From the NCBI RefSeq assembly GCF_000337595.1, contig NZ_AOIL01000064.1:636-36100 (forward strand): DNA of 35,465 nucleotides. The letters are read 5' to 3'. The notes beneath the pieces were generated by a model. That model saw nothing but the letters and a program-made list of their open reading frames with translations. It searched no databases and was not told where the DNA came from. The translations under genes were made by a program, and so were the position numbers. This document shows positions 16,900 to 24,173 of the stretch, piece by piece. Source of the DNA: Natrialba taiwanensis DSM 12281. Its GTDB lineage: Archaea; Halobacteriota; Halobacteria; Halobacteriales; Natrialbaceae. Each line of letters begins with the position of its first letter. Position 1 is the stretch's first letter.

Positions 16900-17592
16900 C
16901 TAGGTATCGTTCTCGGCGATTCCACCATCAGCGAGCATTGCAGGCCGATCGTCTGGGGAAGCTGGCCGAGAAGGCCGATAGGCACACTGCTGGCCGGGAT
17001 AGTATCGCTGTGCAAGAACCTTCGCGGCGTTGTGATCGGCGTAGACGCCGTCGACGTGACAGTCCGGGTTAGTACACCGGAAGGTCTTGTTCAGCGGCCG
17101 TTCACCCAGAACACCGCAGGCGTGGCACTCTTGGGAGGAGAACTCTTCTGGAACTGTTGTGACTTCAATACTATACTCGGCGGCGATCGTGCGAAGCCGG
17201 CGATGGGCTATTGGCAGCAGCCACGAAGTGCCTCGATGAGCGTCAGGGTCGGTGACCCACGCCCAGAGGTCAGATTTGAAGTGACTATCCTCGGTAACCA
17301 GAACGGGATGTTCGTATGCGCTCGCGTACTCACAGAGTTCTCGAGCGGCAGTGTCGATCGCCTCGATGAGGACAACTCGACGGTCCTTGACGTACGCCAC
17401 GATTGTATCCCGGTCGAACTCGCTGCCAAGTAGGGCGGCAGTCTGTTCGCGAAGCGCGTCTAACTGAACACAGAGGTCGTCGCCGCTGATCGTGTAGGCT
17501 CCTTTCCAGTCTGGCATTTGCACCGGACAGGCGGTGTAGAGATTGTACTCGCCGAGGTCGACCCCAACCGCGGTGGGATCGGACTTATGCAT
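16900..17592 (-). CDS. Stand-alone TnpB-type RuvC/zinc-ribbon protein
   Basis: Starting at ATG 17592, this 230-residue protein contains only the C-terminal half of a TnpB/OrfB protein. RuvC-I is AVGVDLGEYNLYT (D12), RuvC-II is VLVTEDSHFKSDLW (E101), the zinc ribbon has C156-x2-C159 and C173-x4-C178, and RuvC-III is GVYADHNAAKVLA (D186). All three catalytic acids are kept. The N-terminal REC/WED part of canonical TnpB (about 400 residues) is absent. The longer upstream open frame (to 17826) is low-complexity and overlaps the PadR-like gene, so it was not used. The start overlaps the preceding gene's stop by 8 nt, indicating translational coupling. A nuclease role or an RNA guide is possible but not shown. 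There is no transposase tnpA, and no element ends were seen. Confidence 0.8.
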   Translation of the reverse strand: MHKSDPTAVGVDLGEYNLYTACPVQMPDWKGAYTISGDDLCVQLDALREQTAALLGSEFDRDTIVAYVKDRRVVLIEAIDTAARELCEYASAYEHPVLVTEDSHFKSDLWAWVTDPDAHRGTSWLLPIAHRRLRTIAAEYSIEVTTVPEEFSSQECHACGVLGERPLNKTFRCTNPDCHVDGVYADHNAAKVLAQRYYPGQQCAYRPSRPASPDDRPAMLADGGIAENDT

Positions 17593-18568
17593 CGCGACCA
17601 CCTGATGAGGGCTCCGCTTCGAGTGCGTCTGGAGCAGGCCCCTGGTTAGCGGTCGTTTCGCCATCGGAGTCGATAACCGCTGATGTGTCAATGGCCTCCT
17701 CGAGGTCGGTCTCGAGGCAGTCCTGTGTCTCTCGCAATCGAGCGGCCCAAGACGCTGCTTTGTTTGTCGAGATGCCGGGGACTTGTTCCCAGTCGAGCTG
17801 TTCGTGGCCAGTCGCGAGTTTCTCAAGGCGGTTCAGTGTTCGGTGACCGTCGATCTGGCTCTCAAGGTCGGCCGGGGAATGTTCGTCATCGCGGTCTTCC
17901 ATGGGCTGGCTTCCGCCCGCCTTGACCGAGTGATCGCCCATCGAGTTGTCCTGGTCACCAGTCGGGTTGCGCAACTGGACACAAACGTTCGAAATCGGTT
18001 CGCGACCGGTTTCCCGCCACTCGCCGTCGTGGTGTTCGTGGGTGATCCGCCACGTTTCCCCGCCCGTGTCGGGGATGATCGTCATGCGACGGCGACGATT
18101 GTCGATCGTCCGGTACTCAAAGATGAACTCGAGTGGATAGTCCGCAGTATTTCCCATCACTACACACCCCCCATCGGCAACCGGCTGGTGCGGTGCGATA
18201 TTACAGGCGTCTGCAAGCTGGTGGGTACGTTTCTTGAGAAGTGCGTGTGCGGTGTCGGTGAGCGTATACTCGTTCGTGCGACGGTCGAGTTCAGATTTCT
18301 TGAGGAGGTTCTGGTCGACGAGGTCGTCGAGGTTCGGGTAGAGTCGGCCGTGGTTGACCTCGCCGTAGCGCGTCTCGAGGTCGGCTTTGATTGCGAGCCC
18401 GTAGGATGGGTCGGCACTGTTCTTGAGGCGGGCGATCGCTGCAAGGATATCGCGTTGGAACGCAGTGAGATCGGCCCAAGTCGTGTCGTCGGCGGGTTGG
18501 TTGGTGTTCTCGAGCGATTCCTCTAGTCGTTCGGGACCTTCAAGGCCCCGTGAAGTGTTGTCGGACAT
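17585..18568 (-). CDS. PadR-like winged-helix regulator coupled to the TnpB-like gene
   Basis: Starting at ATG 18568 (MSDNTSRGLEGPERLEESLE), this is a 327-residue protein. The frame can be extended to a TTG at 18649, but that part lies over the operator repeats and reads as basic low complexity. Residues about 35-115 form a PadR/phiH1-like winged helix (LTAFQRDILAAIARLKNSAD, SYGLAIKADLETRYGEVNHG, RLYPNLDDLVDQNLLKKSEL). A beta-rich middle region (YPLEFIFEYRTIDNRRRRMT IIPD) follows. The C-terminal part contains a helix-hairpin-helix-like LDWEQVPGISTNKAASWAAR. It is first in the minus-strand set with the RuvC and coiled-coil genes. It is probably autoregulatory through TCCAACCAAT repeats upstream. 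Confidence 0.78.
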   Translation of the reverse strand: MSDNTSRGLEGPERLEESLENTNQPADDTTWADLTAFQRDILAAIARLKNSADPSYGLAIKADLETRYGEVNHGRLYPNLDDLVDQNLLKKSELDRRTNEYTLTDTAHALLKKRTHQLADACNIAPHQPVADGGCVVMGNTADYPLEFIFEYRTIDNRRRRMTIIPDTGGETWRITHEHHDGEWRETGREPISNVCVQLRNPTGDQDNSMGDHSVKAGGSQPMEDRDDEHSPADLESQIDGHRTLNRLEKLATGHEQLDWEQVPGISTNKAASWAARLRETQDCLETDLEEAIDTSAVIDSDGETTANQGPAPDALEAEPSSGGRDA

Positions 18569-18635
18569 GGCTTCCGTACCGCGTCTACGGGAGCCGTTGC
18601 GAGCTGGTGTCGCAGCACCGACTCGCATTTTCCGC

Positions 18636-18686
18636 ATTGGTCCAACCAATAGTTGGGGTTGCGGAATCTCCCGTTATCCAACCAAT
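18636..18686. promoter_or_regulatory. TCCAACCAAT direct repeats and dyad upstream of the PadR-like gene
   Basis: TCCAACCAAT occurs at 18641-18650 and 18677-18686 (36 bp start to start). The first copy lies in the dyads ATTGGT-CCA-ACCAAT (18636-18650) and CCAAC-CAATA-GTTGG (18643-18657). On the minus strand these lie downstream of a TATA-like TTTATTATGA (about 18698-18707), between promoter and start codon, a place suited to repression. They are likely operators for the PadR-like protein or the divergent regulator. Confidence 0.5.
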
Positions 18687-18712
18687 CTATACCCCATCAT
18701 AATAAACTTGGC

Positions 18713-18796
18713 TACGATATCGTAATGCAAAAACTTCGATATAGTAGCCTATTTCTGACACTTCGAAGGATGTAAGGATCTGATCTGTGACTTCGA
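18713..18796. promoter_or_regulatory. Palindrome and three ACTTCGA repeats upstream of the winged-helix gene
   Basis: TACGATATCGTA at 18713-18724 is a perfect 12-bp palindrome. ACTTCGA occurs three times in direct orientation at 18733-18739, 18760-18766 and 18790-18796 (spacings 27 and 30 bp, near three helical turns); the last ends 4 bp before ATG 18801. This is a candidate autoregulatory operator array for the phiH1-like protein. Confidence 0.5.
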
Positions 18797-18800
18797 AACA

Positions 18801-19070
18801 ATGAGAAAACCCGGTAGTTGGATGCAAAACCCGACTGATGAGCGGATTCTAGAGGTTCTTGACACCGGGTTAATGCTTGGACCAACTGCGATTGCAAAGA
18901 ATATCGACAAACATCGCGTCACAGTAAGTGGTCGCCTTAGAGAACTCCGTAAATATGGTCTCGTCGAGTGTCCCGAAGAAGGCTATTACGAGATCACCGA
19001 TCTCGGTAAGCAATATCTTGAGGGCGAGCTTAACGCGGGCGAACTTGAACCGGTCGGAGACACTGAATAA
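18801..19070 (+). CDS. PhiH1-repressor-like winged-helix protein
   Basis: This 89-residue protein is a single winged helix: WMQNPTDERILEVLDTGLML, GPTAIAKNIDKHRVTVSGRL (recognition helix), RELRKYGLVECPEEGYYEIT (wing), DLGKQYLEGEL. This is the layout of the haloarchaeal phiH1 repressor family, small DNA-binding repressors of viruses and plasmids. It is divergent from the PadR-like gene, with 232 bp of repeat-rich DNA between the two starts. That pairing resembles a lysogeny or plasmid-type switch. The three ACTTCGA repeats directly before its start suggest self-repression. Confidence 0.8.
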   Translation: MRKPGSWMQNPTDERILEVLDTGLMLGPTAIAKNIDKHRVTVSGRLRELRKYGLVECPEEGYYEITDLGKQYLEGELNAGELEPVGDTE

Positions 19071-19323
19071 GGATCTCTGCTTAGGTTACCTACTCAAGAC
19101 GCGGTTAGTCTGTTGGTGAACACAGACTCTAGATTTCGCACCGTCTCATGATGATCTGAGATTCAGTATGTGTGAATGATAAATTGGAGAAACACTATGG
19201 AAGTCTCTACGGTGCATTCCGGTTATACACACGATTGGTCCGCGCTTGTGTGCACATTTGAGAAGCGGAGTTTGGCATCTCGCAACCCCTGGGGACCCCA
19301 CAGGGAAGAAGAAGACCCCGAGG

Positions 19324-19884
19324 TCACCAATCGGTTATAGTATTTAATTCAAGCAGACCGGTCCGCCATATGACGAAGGCAGTGAACAGAACGATAACCC
19401 CGTTAATTACCATTCCCACACTAATCGTTGATTCTGAAGCCCCAGTGTCATATAGTAGAGATAGTGTCGTATCGGCATAGGTAGCAAAGAGGATGCCAAG
19501 TGTTAGAAACCCAATAGCAGTATTCACTTTGTTTTGACTTTGTATACGTTGATCTTCTTCATTCATCTGAACTTGTTGCATTTTCCGTTGATGGGCGATC
19601 TTAAACCCTTGATTGCTCAGTCCAACGCGATCATCAAGATCTCCCCCGACCTCATGCCTCTGAATTAGCCCAATATCATGAAGGTATCTGAGAGAGTCTA
19701 TAATCTCGCTAACACTCAGTCCCGTTCTTTCTTTGATCATTCTCACCCTATTAAATTGGTTTTTAGTATCATAGTCCTCTGGTCGTGTTTTTTCTTCTTC
19801 TAAGTATTCCACGTCCAACATCAACTCATCTCCACATTCATACATTTCCTCAAGTACAAGAGCCCAATTTGGCTTATCAGTCAT
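19324..19884 (-). CDS. HTH-containing two-TM membrane protein
   Basis: Starting at ATG 19884 (GTG 19893 is possible), this is a 186-residue protein. Residues about 10-110 look like a winged helix: WALVLEEMYECGDELMLDVE, FNRVRMIKERTGLSVSEIID, SLRYLHDIGLIQRHEVGG, LSNQGFKIAHQRK. Two transmembrane segments follow (VNTAIGFLTLGILFATYADT and GMVINGVIVLFTAFVIWRTG). The architecture suggests a membrane-anchored DNA- or partner-binding protein; I do not recognise a named family. Its base composition is clearly more AT-rich than its neighbours, like the divergent 20007 gene. The two starts are 122 bp apart, suggesting they arrived together. Confidence 0.65.
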   Translation of the reverse strand: MTDKPNWALVLEEMYECGDELMLDVEYLEEEKTRPEDYDTKNQFNRVRMIKERTGLSVSEIIDSLRYLHDIGLIQRHEVGGDLDDRVGLSNQGFKIAHQRKMQQVQMNEEDQRIQSQNKVNTAIGFLTLGILFATYADTTLSLLYDTGASESTISVGMVINGVIVLFTAFVIWRTGLLELNTITDW

Positions 19885-20006
19885 AGAATCCACACATCAG
19901 TCAACATAGTTGCCTTTTTCTAAATGCTCGCGGAACAAGTCATGACTCGTATTTATATTCGGGAATTGGAATCTATCGACGTAGCTACTCAGAAGGTGGG
20001 TGAAAC

Positions 20007-20714
20007 ATGATCAGCGGTTCCCAAACCTATAGGATCAGTCTATCTAACGTATTGTCTATGAAACGCTCAGTTTGGAACCATCGATTAAGATTACATCTAC
20101 CAAAGATAGTGAGTGCTATTACACTGCTAATCTTCATAGATCACTCTCTACAATTAGGGAATCTTATGATCGATTGGATCGGGGTTGGGTTATTGATATT
20201 GATAATATTTGCACCCTATGCACCCCACTTTCGTAGACTTAGCTTAGGTGATATTGAGATGGAAATCGCTCCTGAAATTGACAGAGTGAAAGAAAGGCAG
20301 GAAGACCAACTTAACCAAGAATCACAAGACCGTGAACAAACATATCGTGACAATCAGATCGAAGATGAACTATACTCTAGCTTAGAAGAAGGGCCGCTAG
20401 TTGCAGTGTCCAATTTGAGGCACATTATTACAACATATTTGAAAAATATCGCAAAGCGAGAGGAGTTAGAGTATCAAGGAATTAATTCACAACGGTTAGT
20501 GAAGGAGTTAAACCAATGAGATGTGATTGATGACAATCTCGCACAGACTATCACTGATGTGATCTCTCTTTGTAATAATGCGATCCACACAACCGGCATC
20601 AACCATGACAAAGCTTTAGAAATTATTGAGATTGGAAAGTCTGTCTTATCAGATATAAAATGGAGATATCATGAAATAGCTGTCACACCTTCAGAAGATG
20701 TTGAAGAGGGTTGA
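20007..20714 (+). pseudogene. Membrane protein with an in-frame TGA (170 + 63 residues)
   Basis: The first part (20007-20519, 170 aa) has two hydrophobic segments (IVSAITLLIFIDHSLQLG and WIGVGLLILIIFAPYAPHF), a charged coiled coil (EIDRVKERQEDQLNQESQDR) and a soluble part ending QRLVKELNQ. After TGA at 20517-20519 the same frame continues DVIDDNLAQTITDVISLCNN and on to 20714. The joined product of about 235 residues reads as one continuous fold (…LRHIITTYLKN…LVKELNQ-DVIDDNLAQTITDVI…), so the TGA is most simply a nonsense mutation; a 3-nt later GTG (20523) could restart the tail. The start is supported by AAGGTGGG about 7 nt before ATG. AT-rich composition. No named family recognised. Confidence 0.6.
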
Positions 20715-20788
20715 GTCACCCGTTGAGCTTCGCTAGTGACTGGGTCGAGACGTTCCTCCCAGATGTTCAGAAGTTGCGCTGATCACTC

Positions 20789-22606
20789 TCAGTCGTCAGC
20801 CTCACTGTCACGAACTACTCCGACCGGAGCGCTCGTCTGTTCGATCGGTCGCTTACGCCAGACGACCGTCCCGTAGACGACAAGCAGGGCCTCAAGAATC
20901 AGCGCCCCGAAGATCACCCACGTCCAGATCGGCAGGCCGAACAGCGCCTGTGCGTTCCAACTCGACGGGGCGTACCATGGAACGATGAGTGTGAGCACGA
21001 TTCCGAGTCCGACCCAGAAGGACTTTTTCTGGCCGGGAAGGACGTATCTGACCTCACTTCCGTCACTTCCGTCCTGGTACTCGACTGCGTTGTACCGCAG
21101 GATCTCTCGCGTCTGTCTCGTTTCATCGGTCTCGCCGGTCAGGTAGCTTCCGCCGACAACTACGACCGAGTTCACTGCAAACCCGATAATTCCGGGGTTA
21201 ATACCGTAGACCTCACCGTTGCCCACAAAGTAGATCCCCAGTGCGGTGAGACAGCCGACGACGATCCCCGTGACTACGAAGTCGCTTTTTATTCGGTGCA
21301 GATACAGCCCGAAAAGGAACGCCGGAGTGGCTTGGAGCAGGAACTCGAACTTCAGCTGCACCCAACCCCAAATCGTGAGGCCGGGAGTGAACGCGACGAC
21401 GACAGCAAAGGCCGTGAACACGGCGATTGACAGCCGGCTCGCGTTGATTACCCGCCCGTCGGACGCCGCGGGGTTGAGAAAACGCTCATACATATCTTTC
21501 GCGATAGCCATTGAAAGAACCATTACTGTGGCTCCGGCCGTCGAGAGCGTCGACATGATGATGCCGAGCGAGATGAGCGATGGAAACAGCGTTCCCCCGC
21601 CGGTGTTAGCGTACGTCCCCATCAGGTACGGGACGACGCGCTCGGATTGTGACTCCACAAGCCCCGGAAACACCCCGGCCCCGACGAGACCGACTACCCA
21701 CAGGATGAGCGCCACGAACAGGAAAATCGGCGCCTGGATCCGGAAGGTTCGTTGTAGATCGCCCGTGTCCTTCACACTGAGGTAGAACTGCTGGATGTGG
21801 ATGTACGTCGGAACGCCAAAGAGGATGAGGAGCACAAGGCCGTACCAGCCCCGCATCGTCGATGCATTGGGGAGCGTCAGTTTCTCGGGCGCAGTCTGCC
21901 AGACCGACTGGACCTGGGTCGTGAACCCACCGTTACTAAGCTGTCCGATGATGCCGAGTAAGAGACACACCGATAGGAGCATTAACAGTCCCTGTACACC
22001 CGCGACGATCGCAGTCCCCCTGAATCCACCCAAGGCGACGTAGACGAAGATCACGGCCGCAAAGACGACAGTAACGACTTGATACGAGAGGATCCCACCA
22101 GAGGCGACCTGGCCGAGATACCCCATCGCGATGAACTGTTCGATGAACTGGATAAACGTTCCCCAGATCATCAGCAGCAACACAAGGAAGGCGACTCTCG
22201 AGTCGAACCGGTGTTCGATATAGTCGATCGGAGATGTGTAGTCCCATTTGCGTCCAAGGTTTATCAGCGGCGGCGCGATGATTAGCGCACCGATCAGCCC
22301 AGCGATCATAAACTGCGGGAAGACCAGAAACGCCGCTCCGGACCGGTAGGTCTCCGCGGGGTGGCCGATGAACGAGCTTCCGCTGAAGACGCTCGCGAAC
22401 ACTGAAAGGGCGATCACGACGAATCCCAGCGACTTGCTCGCGGAAAAGAAATCAGCCGTGTTGTTTCCGATGTTCTTCTTCGCAGAGTACCATCCGATGG
22501 CGATCAACGCCGTGAGCGAAACAGCGGTTAGAACAACGATCACCCATCCCAGCGAGGCTGTTTCCGGTTCGAGACCCGCTTGGAGGACGAACGATCCGGT
22601 GCTCAT
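20789..22606 (-). CDS. Sodium:solute symporter family transporter
   Basis: This 605-residue permease has about 13-14 transmembrane segments and the SSS (SLC5-like) pattern: an N-terminal external segment, then VVIALSVFASVFSGSSFIGH PAETYRSG (TM1-2 region), RKWDYTSPIDYIEHRF, VALGGFRGTAIVAGVQGLLM (sodium-symport motif region), and SLGIIMSTLSTAGATVMVLSM AIAKDMYERF. The C-terminus is cytoplasmic and charged. It should import a small organic solute, often a carboxylate, with Na+, in keeping with a halophile. It lies 480 bp downstream of the LeuA-like and CoA-transferase genes on the same strand, which suggests uptake of their substrate. A Shine-Dalgarno-like GGGAGGG is placed before the ATG. Confidence 0.88.
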   Translation of the reverse strand: MSTGSFVLQAGLEPETASLGWVIVVLTAVSLTALIAIGWYSAKKNIGNNTADFFSASKSLGFVVIALSVFASVFSGSSFIGHPAETYRSGAAFLVFPQFMIAGLIGALIIAPPLINLGRKWDYTSPIDYIEHRFDSRVAFLVLLLMIWGTFIQFIEQFIAMGYLGQVASGGILSYQVVTVVFAAVIFVYVALGGFRGTAIVAGVQGLLMLLSVCLLLGIIGQLSNGGFTTQVQSVWQTAPEKLTLPNASTMRGWYGLVLLILFGVPTYIHIQQFYLSVKDTGDLQRTFRIQAPIFLFVALILWVVGLVGAGVFPGLVESQSERVVPYLMGTYANTGGGTLFPSLISLGIIMSTLSTAGATVMVLSMAIAKDMYERFLNPAASDGRVINASRLSIAVFTAFAVVVAFTPGLTIWGWVQLKFEFLLQATPAFLFGLYLHRIKSDFVVTGIVVGCLTALGIYFVGNGEVYGINPGIIGFAVNSVVVVGGSYLTGETDETRQTREILRYNAVEYQDGSDGSEVRYVLPGQKKSFWVGLGIVLTLIVPWYAPSSWNAQALFGLPIWTWVIFGALILEALLVVYGTVVWRKRPIEQTSAPVGVVRDSEADD

Positions 22607-22610
22607 TATT

Positions 22611-22617
22611 CCCTCCC
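22611..22617 (-). promoter_or_regulatory. Shine-Dalgarno site of the symporter gene
   Basis: The minus strand reads GGGAGGG four nucleotides before ATG 22606. Most other genes here lack such a site and appear leaderless, so the symporter seems to have a leader, consistent with a TATA-like CTTATACC near 22686-22693. Confidence 0.5.
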
Positions 22618-23084
22618 AGTCGCCTGACGTGGTTTCCTACCCAATTCAATTCCATTGTTCAACATAGATGTGGTTTGATTATGAAGGTATAAGATGATTG
22701 TACCGACACTTGTTGGCTTTTTATATGTTCTCCCACACAACAATGAATGCTCTGTTGAATTTCCAGATCGTCTCGGGGCTAAATCCGGATATCTAGGGAT
22801 TTTGGTGCCGCCTTTCGATTACCACCCCTGTGAATGGATTATTTTTATAAATTATTATACACATATGGAACATCATATCTGCGTGCGCCAAGTGCACGCA
22901 CGTCCGTTATTTGCATCGCTTTTTCAGAATGAAGTCTGTCTCTGAATCATCCGTGATTAGGAATCAGAAGAGTTAGCCACTTTATCGATGAAGAATCGAT
23001 CATTAGTAAGAGAACATTTTCTCCGTCTGGCGTTCAACAAGACAAGAACGAACGATCGACGTTGTCTGCGGGAACTCGTCGGCG
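22618..23084. other. AT-rich intergenic region upstream of the symporter
   Basis: No gene was recognised. GCTCTGTTGAATTTCC at 22749-22764 resembles the terminal repeat of the 28316 element (GCTCTGTTGAAACCCTC) and may be a relic. An AT-rich run (ATTATTTTTATAAATTATTA, about 22838-22857) and a GTGCG/CGCAC hairpin (about 22882-22902) could be a terminator or promoter region. Confidence 0.4.
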
Positions 23085-24173
23085 CTACTGGAGGTCGCCA
23101 GCGAGCGCGACCGCTCCGCCGAGTTCAACGGGACCCTCGCGGTCGAGGAGCGAAAGCAACTCTTCGATGTGTTCATCCGTAGGCTCGACACCGGCGCGCC
23201 GGAGGAGGATACGCGCGCTCGCCTGTCCAGTTCCCTGGCCGAACACTAAGTGGCGCTCGCCGCCGAAGCGTGCTGGGTCATAGGGCTCGAAGACGCTCGG
23301 ATCGTTGAGCATGGCGGCCGTGTGAAGCCCCGACTCGTGGGTGACGACGGCCTCGCCCAGGACGGGCTTCCGGGGATCGACCGACTCCTTGAGGTCATCA
23401 AGGACGCGCCGGCAGACAGGGACGAGCCGATCGACCTCAACTCCAAACTTTTCGTCGTGCTCGATTGTCCCGGAGACCACGAGCTCCTCAAGCGCGGTGT
23501 TACCCGCGCGCTCGCCAATCGAGGCGACGCTTACGTCGGCCTTTGCGACGCCGGCCTCATAGGCTATGAGCGTGTTCGCTGTCCCAAGTCCTAGATCATC
23601 GTGGAAGTGGACACCGACGCGGTCGAAATCGACCGAGCCGTCGAGCGACGCGAGCAGCTCCTGGACGAACTTCGGAACCCGCGCACCCACGGTGTCAGCC
23701 AGGTTGATGAACTTTGGTTCGGGGAACCGCTCGAAAAAATCGACGATGCCGGCGGGGTTGGTCCGGAAGGCGTCGATGAGCGTGACGTGGACTGTCGCCC
23801 CCCGGTCGATTGCATGGGAGATCGCCTCGTTGGCCATTCCGAACGCCTCCTCGCGGGTTGCGCTGAGTGTGTGTTCGAGGTGTCGATCCGAAAGCGGCAG
23901 GATCACCTCGACAATGTCTGCTTCGGCCTCGATTGCGGCATCGACATCGCCAGTCAGAGCGCGCGCGAGGCCGATAGTCTCGGCCGAAACCGCCCCTGAG
24001 AGACGGCGTGTCGCTTCGTAATCCTTCTCGCCGGTGATCGGAAAGCCCGTTTGTATGTACGGAAGCCCGAGATCGTCGAGCGCGCATCCGGCATCAACTT
24101 TCTGCTTGACTGAATAGTCGCGATCGGGCATCTGGTCGCCCTCGCGCAGCGTTACATCGCTGAGCAGCATCAT
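23085..24173 (-). CDS. LeuA/homocitrate-synthase-like DRE-TIM enzyme
   Basis: This 362-residue metal-dependent TIM barrel belongs to the isopropylmalate/homocitrate/citramalate synthase group. It opens with SDVTLREGDQMPD (catalytic R-E-x-D-Q), has VGVHFHDDLGLGTAN (H189-x-H191 metal ligands) and continues into synthase-type subdomain I (VTHESGLHTAAMLNDPSVFE, RHLVFGQGTG). It lacks the C-terminal allosteric domain of LeuA (about 500 residues), so it is nearer in size to homocitrate or NifV-type synthases. Its start overlaps the CoA-transferase stop by 4 nt (24170-24173). Coupling to a CoA-transferase suggests it forms, or splits in reverse, a hydroxy-acid with an acyl-CoA. The true substrate cannot be read from sequence. 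Confidence 0.8.
   Translation of the reverse strand: MMLLSDVTLREGDQMPDRDYSVKQKVDAGCALDDLGLPYIQTGFPITGEKDYEATRRLSGAVSAETIGLARALTGDVDAAIEAEADIVEVILPLSDRHLEHTLSATREEAFGMANEAISHAIDRGATVHVTLIDAFRTNPAGIVDFFERFPEPKFINLADTVGARVPKFVQELLASLDGSVDFDRVGVHFHDDLGLGTANTLIAYEAGVAKADVSVASIGERAGNTALEELVVSGTIEHDEKFGVEVDRLVPVCRRVLDDLKESVDPRKPVLGEAVVTHESGLHTAAMLNDPSVFEPYDPARFGGERHLVFGQGTGQASARILLRRAGVEPTDEHIEELLSLLDREGPVELGGAVALAGDLQ

Noticed and set aside
17593-17826. N-terminal extension of the TnpB-like frame
   Set aside because: Low-complexity Arg/Ser/Thr-rich translation lying wholly inside the PadR-like gene; the conserved RuvC part begins after ATG 17592.
18569-18649. N-terminal extension of the PadR-like frame to a TTG
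   Set aside because: Basic low-complexity residues, and the stretch overlaps the TCCAACCAAT operators; ATG 18568 gives the normal acidic start.
20517-20519. TGA as selenocysteine or programmed readthrough
   Set aside because: Haloarchaea are not known to decode TGA as selenocysteine, and no stem-loop signal was apparent; a nonsense mutation is simpler.
22694-22945. Open frame of 83 codons on plus in the symporter upstream region
   Set aside because: AT-rich, no family pattern, overlaps promoter-like and repeat-like DNA; unlike haloarchaeal acidic proteins.
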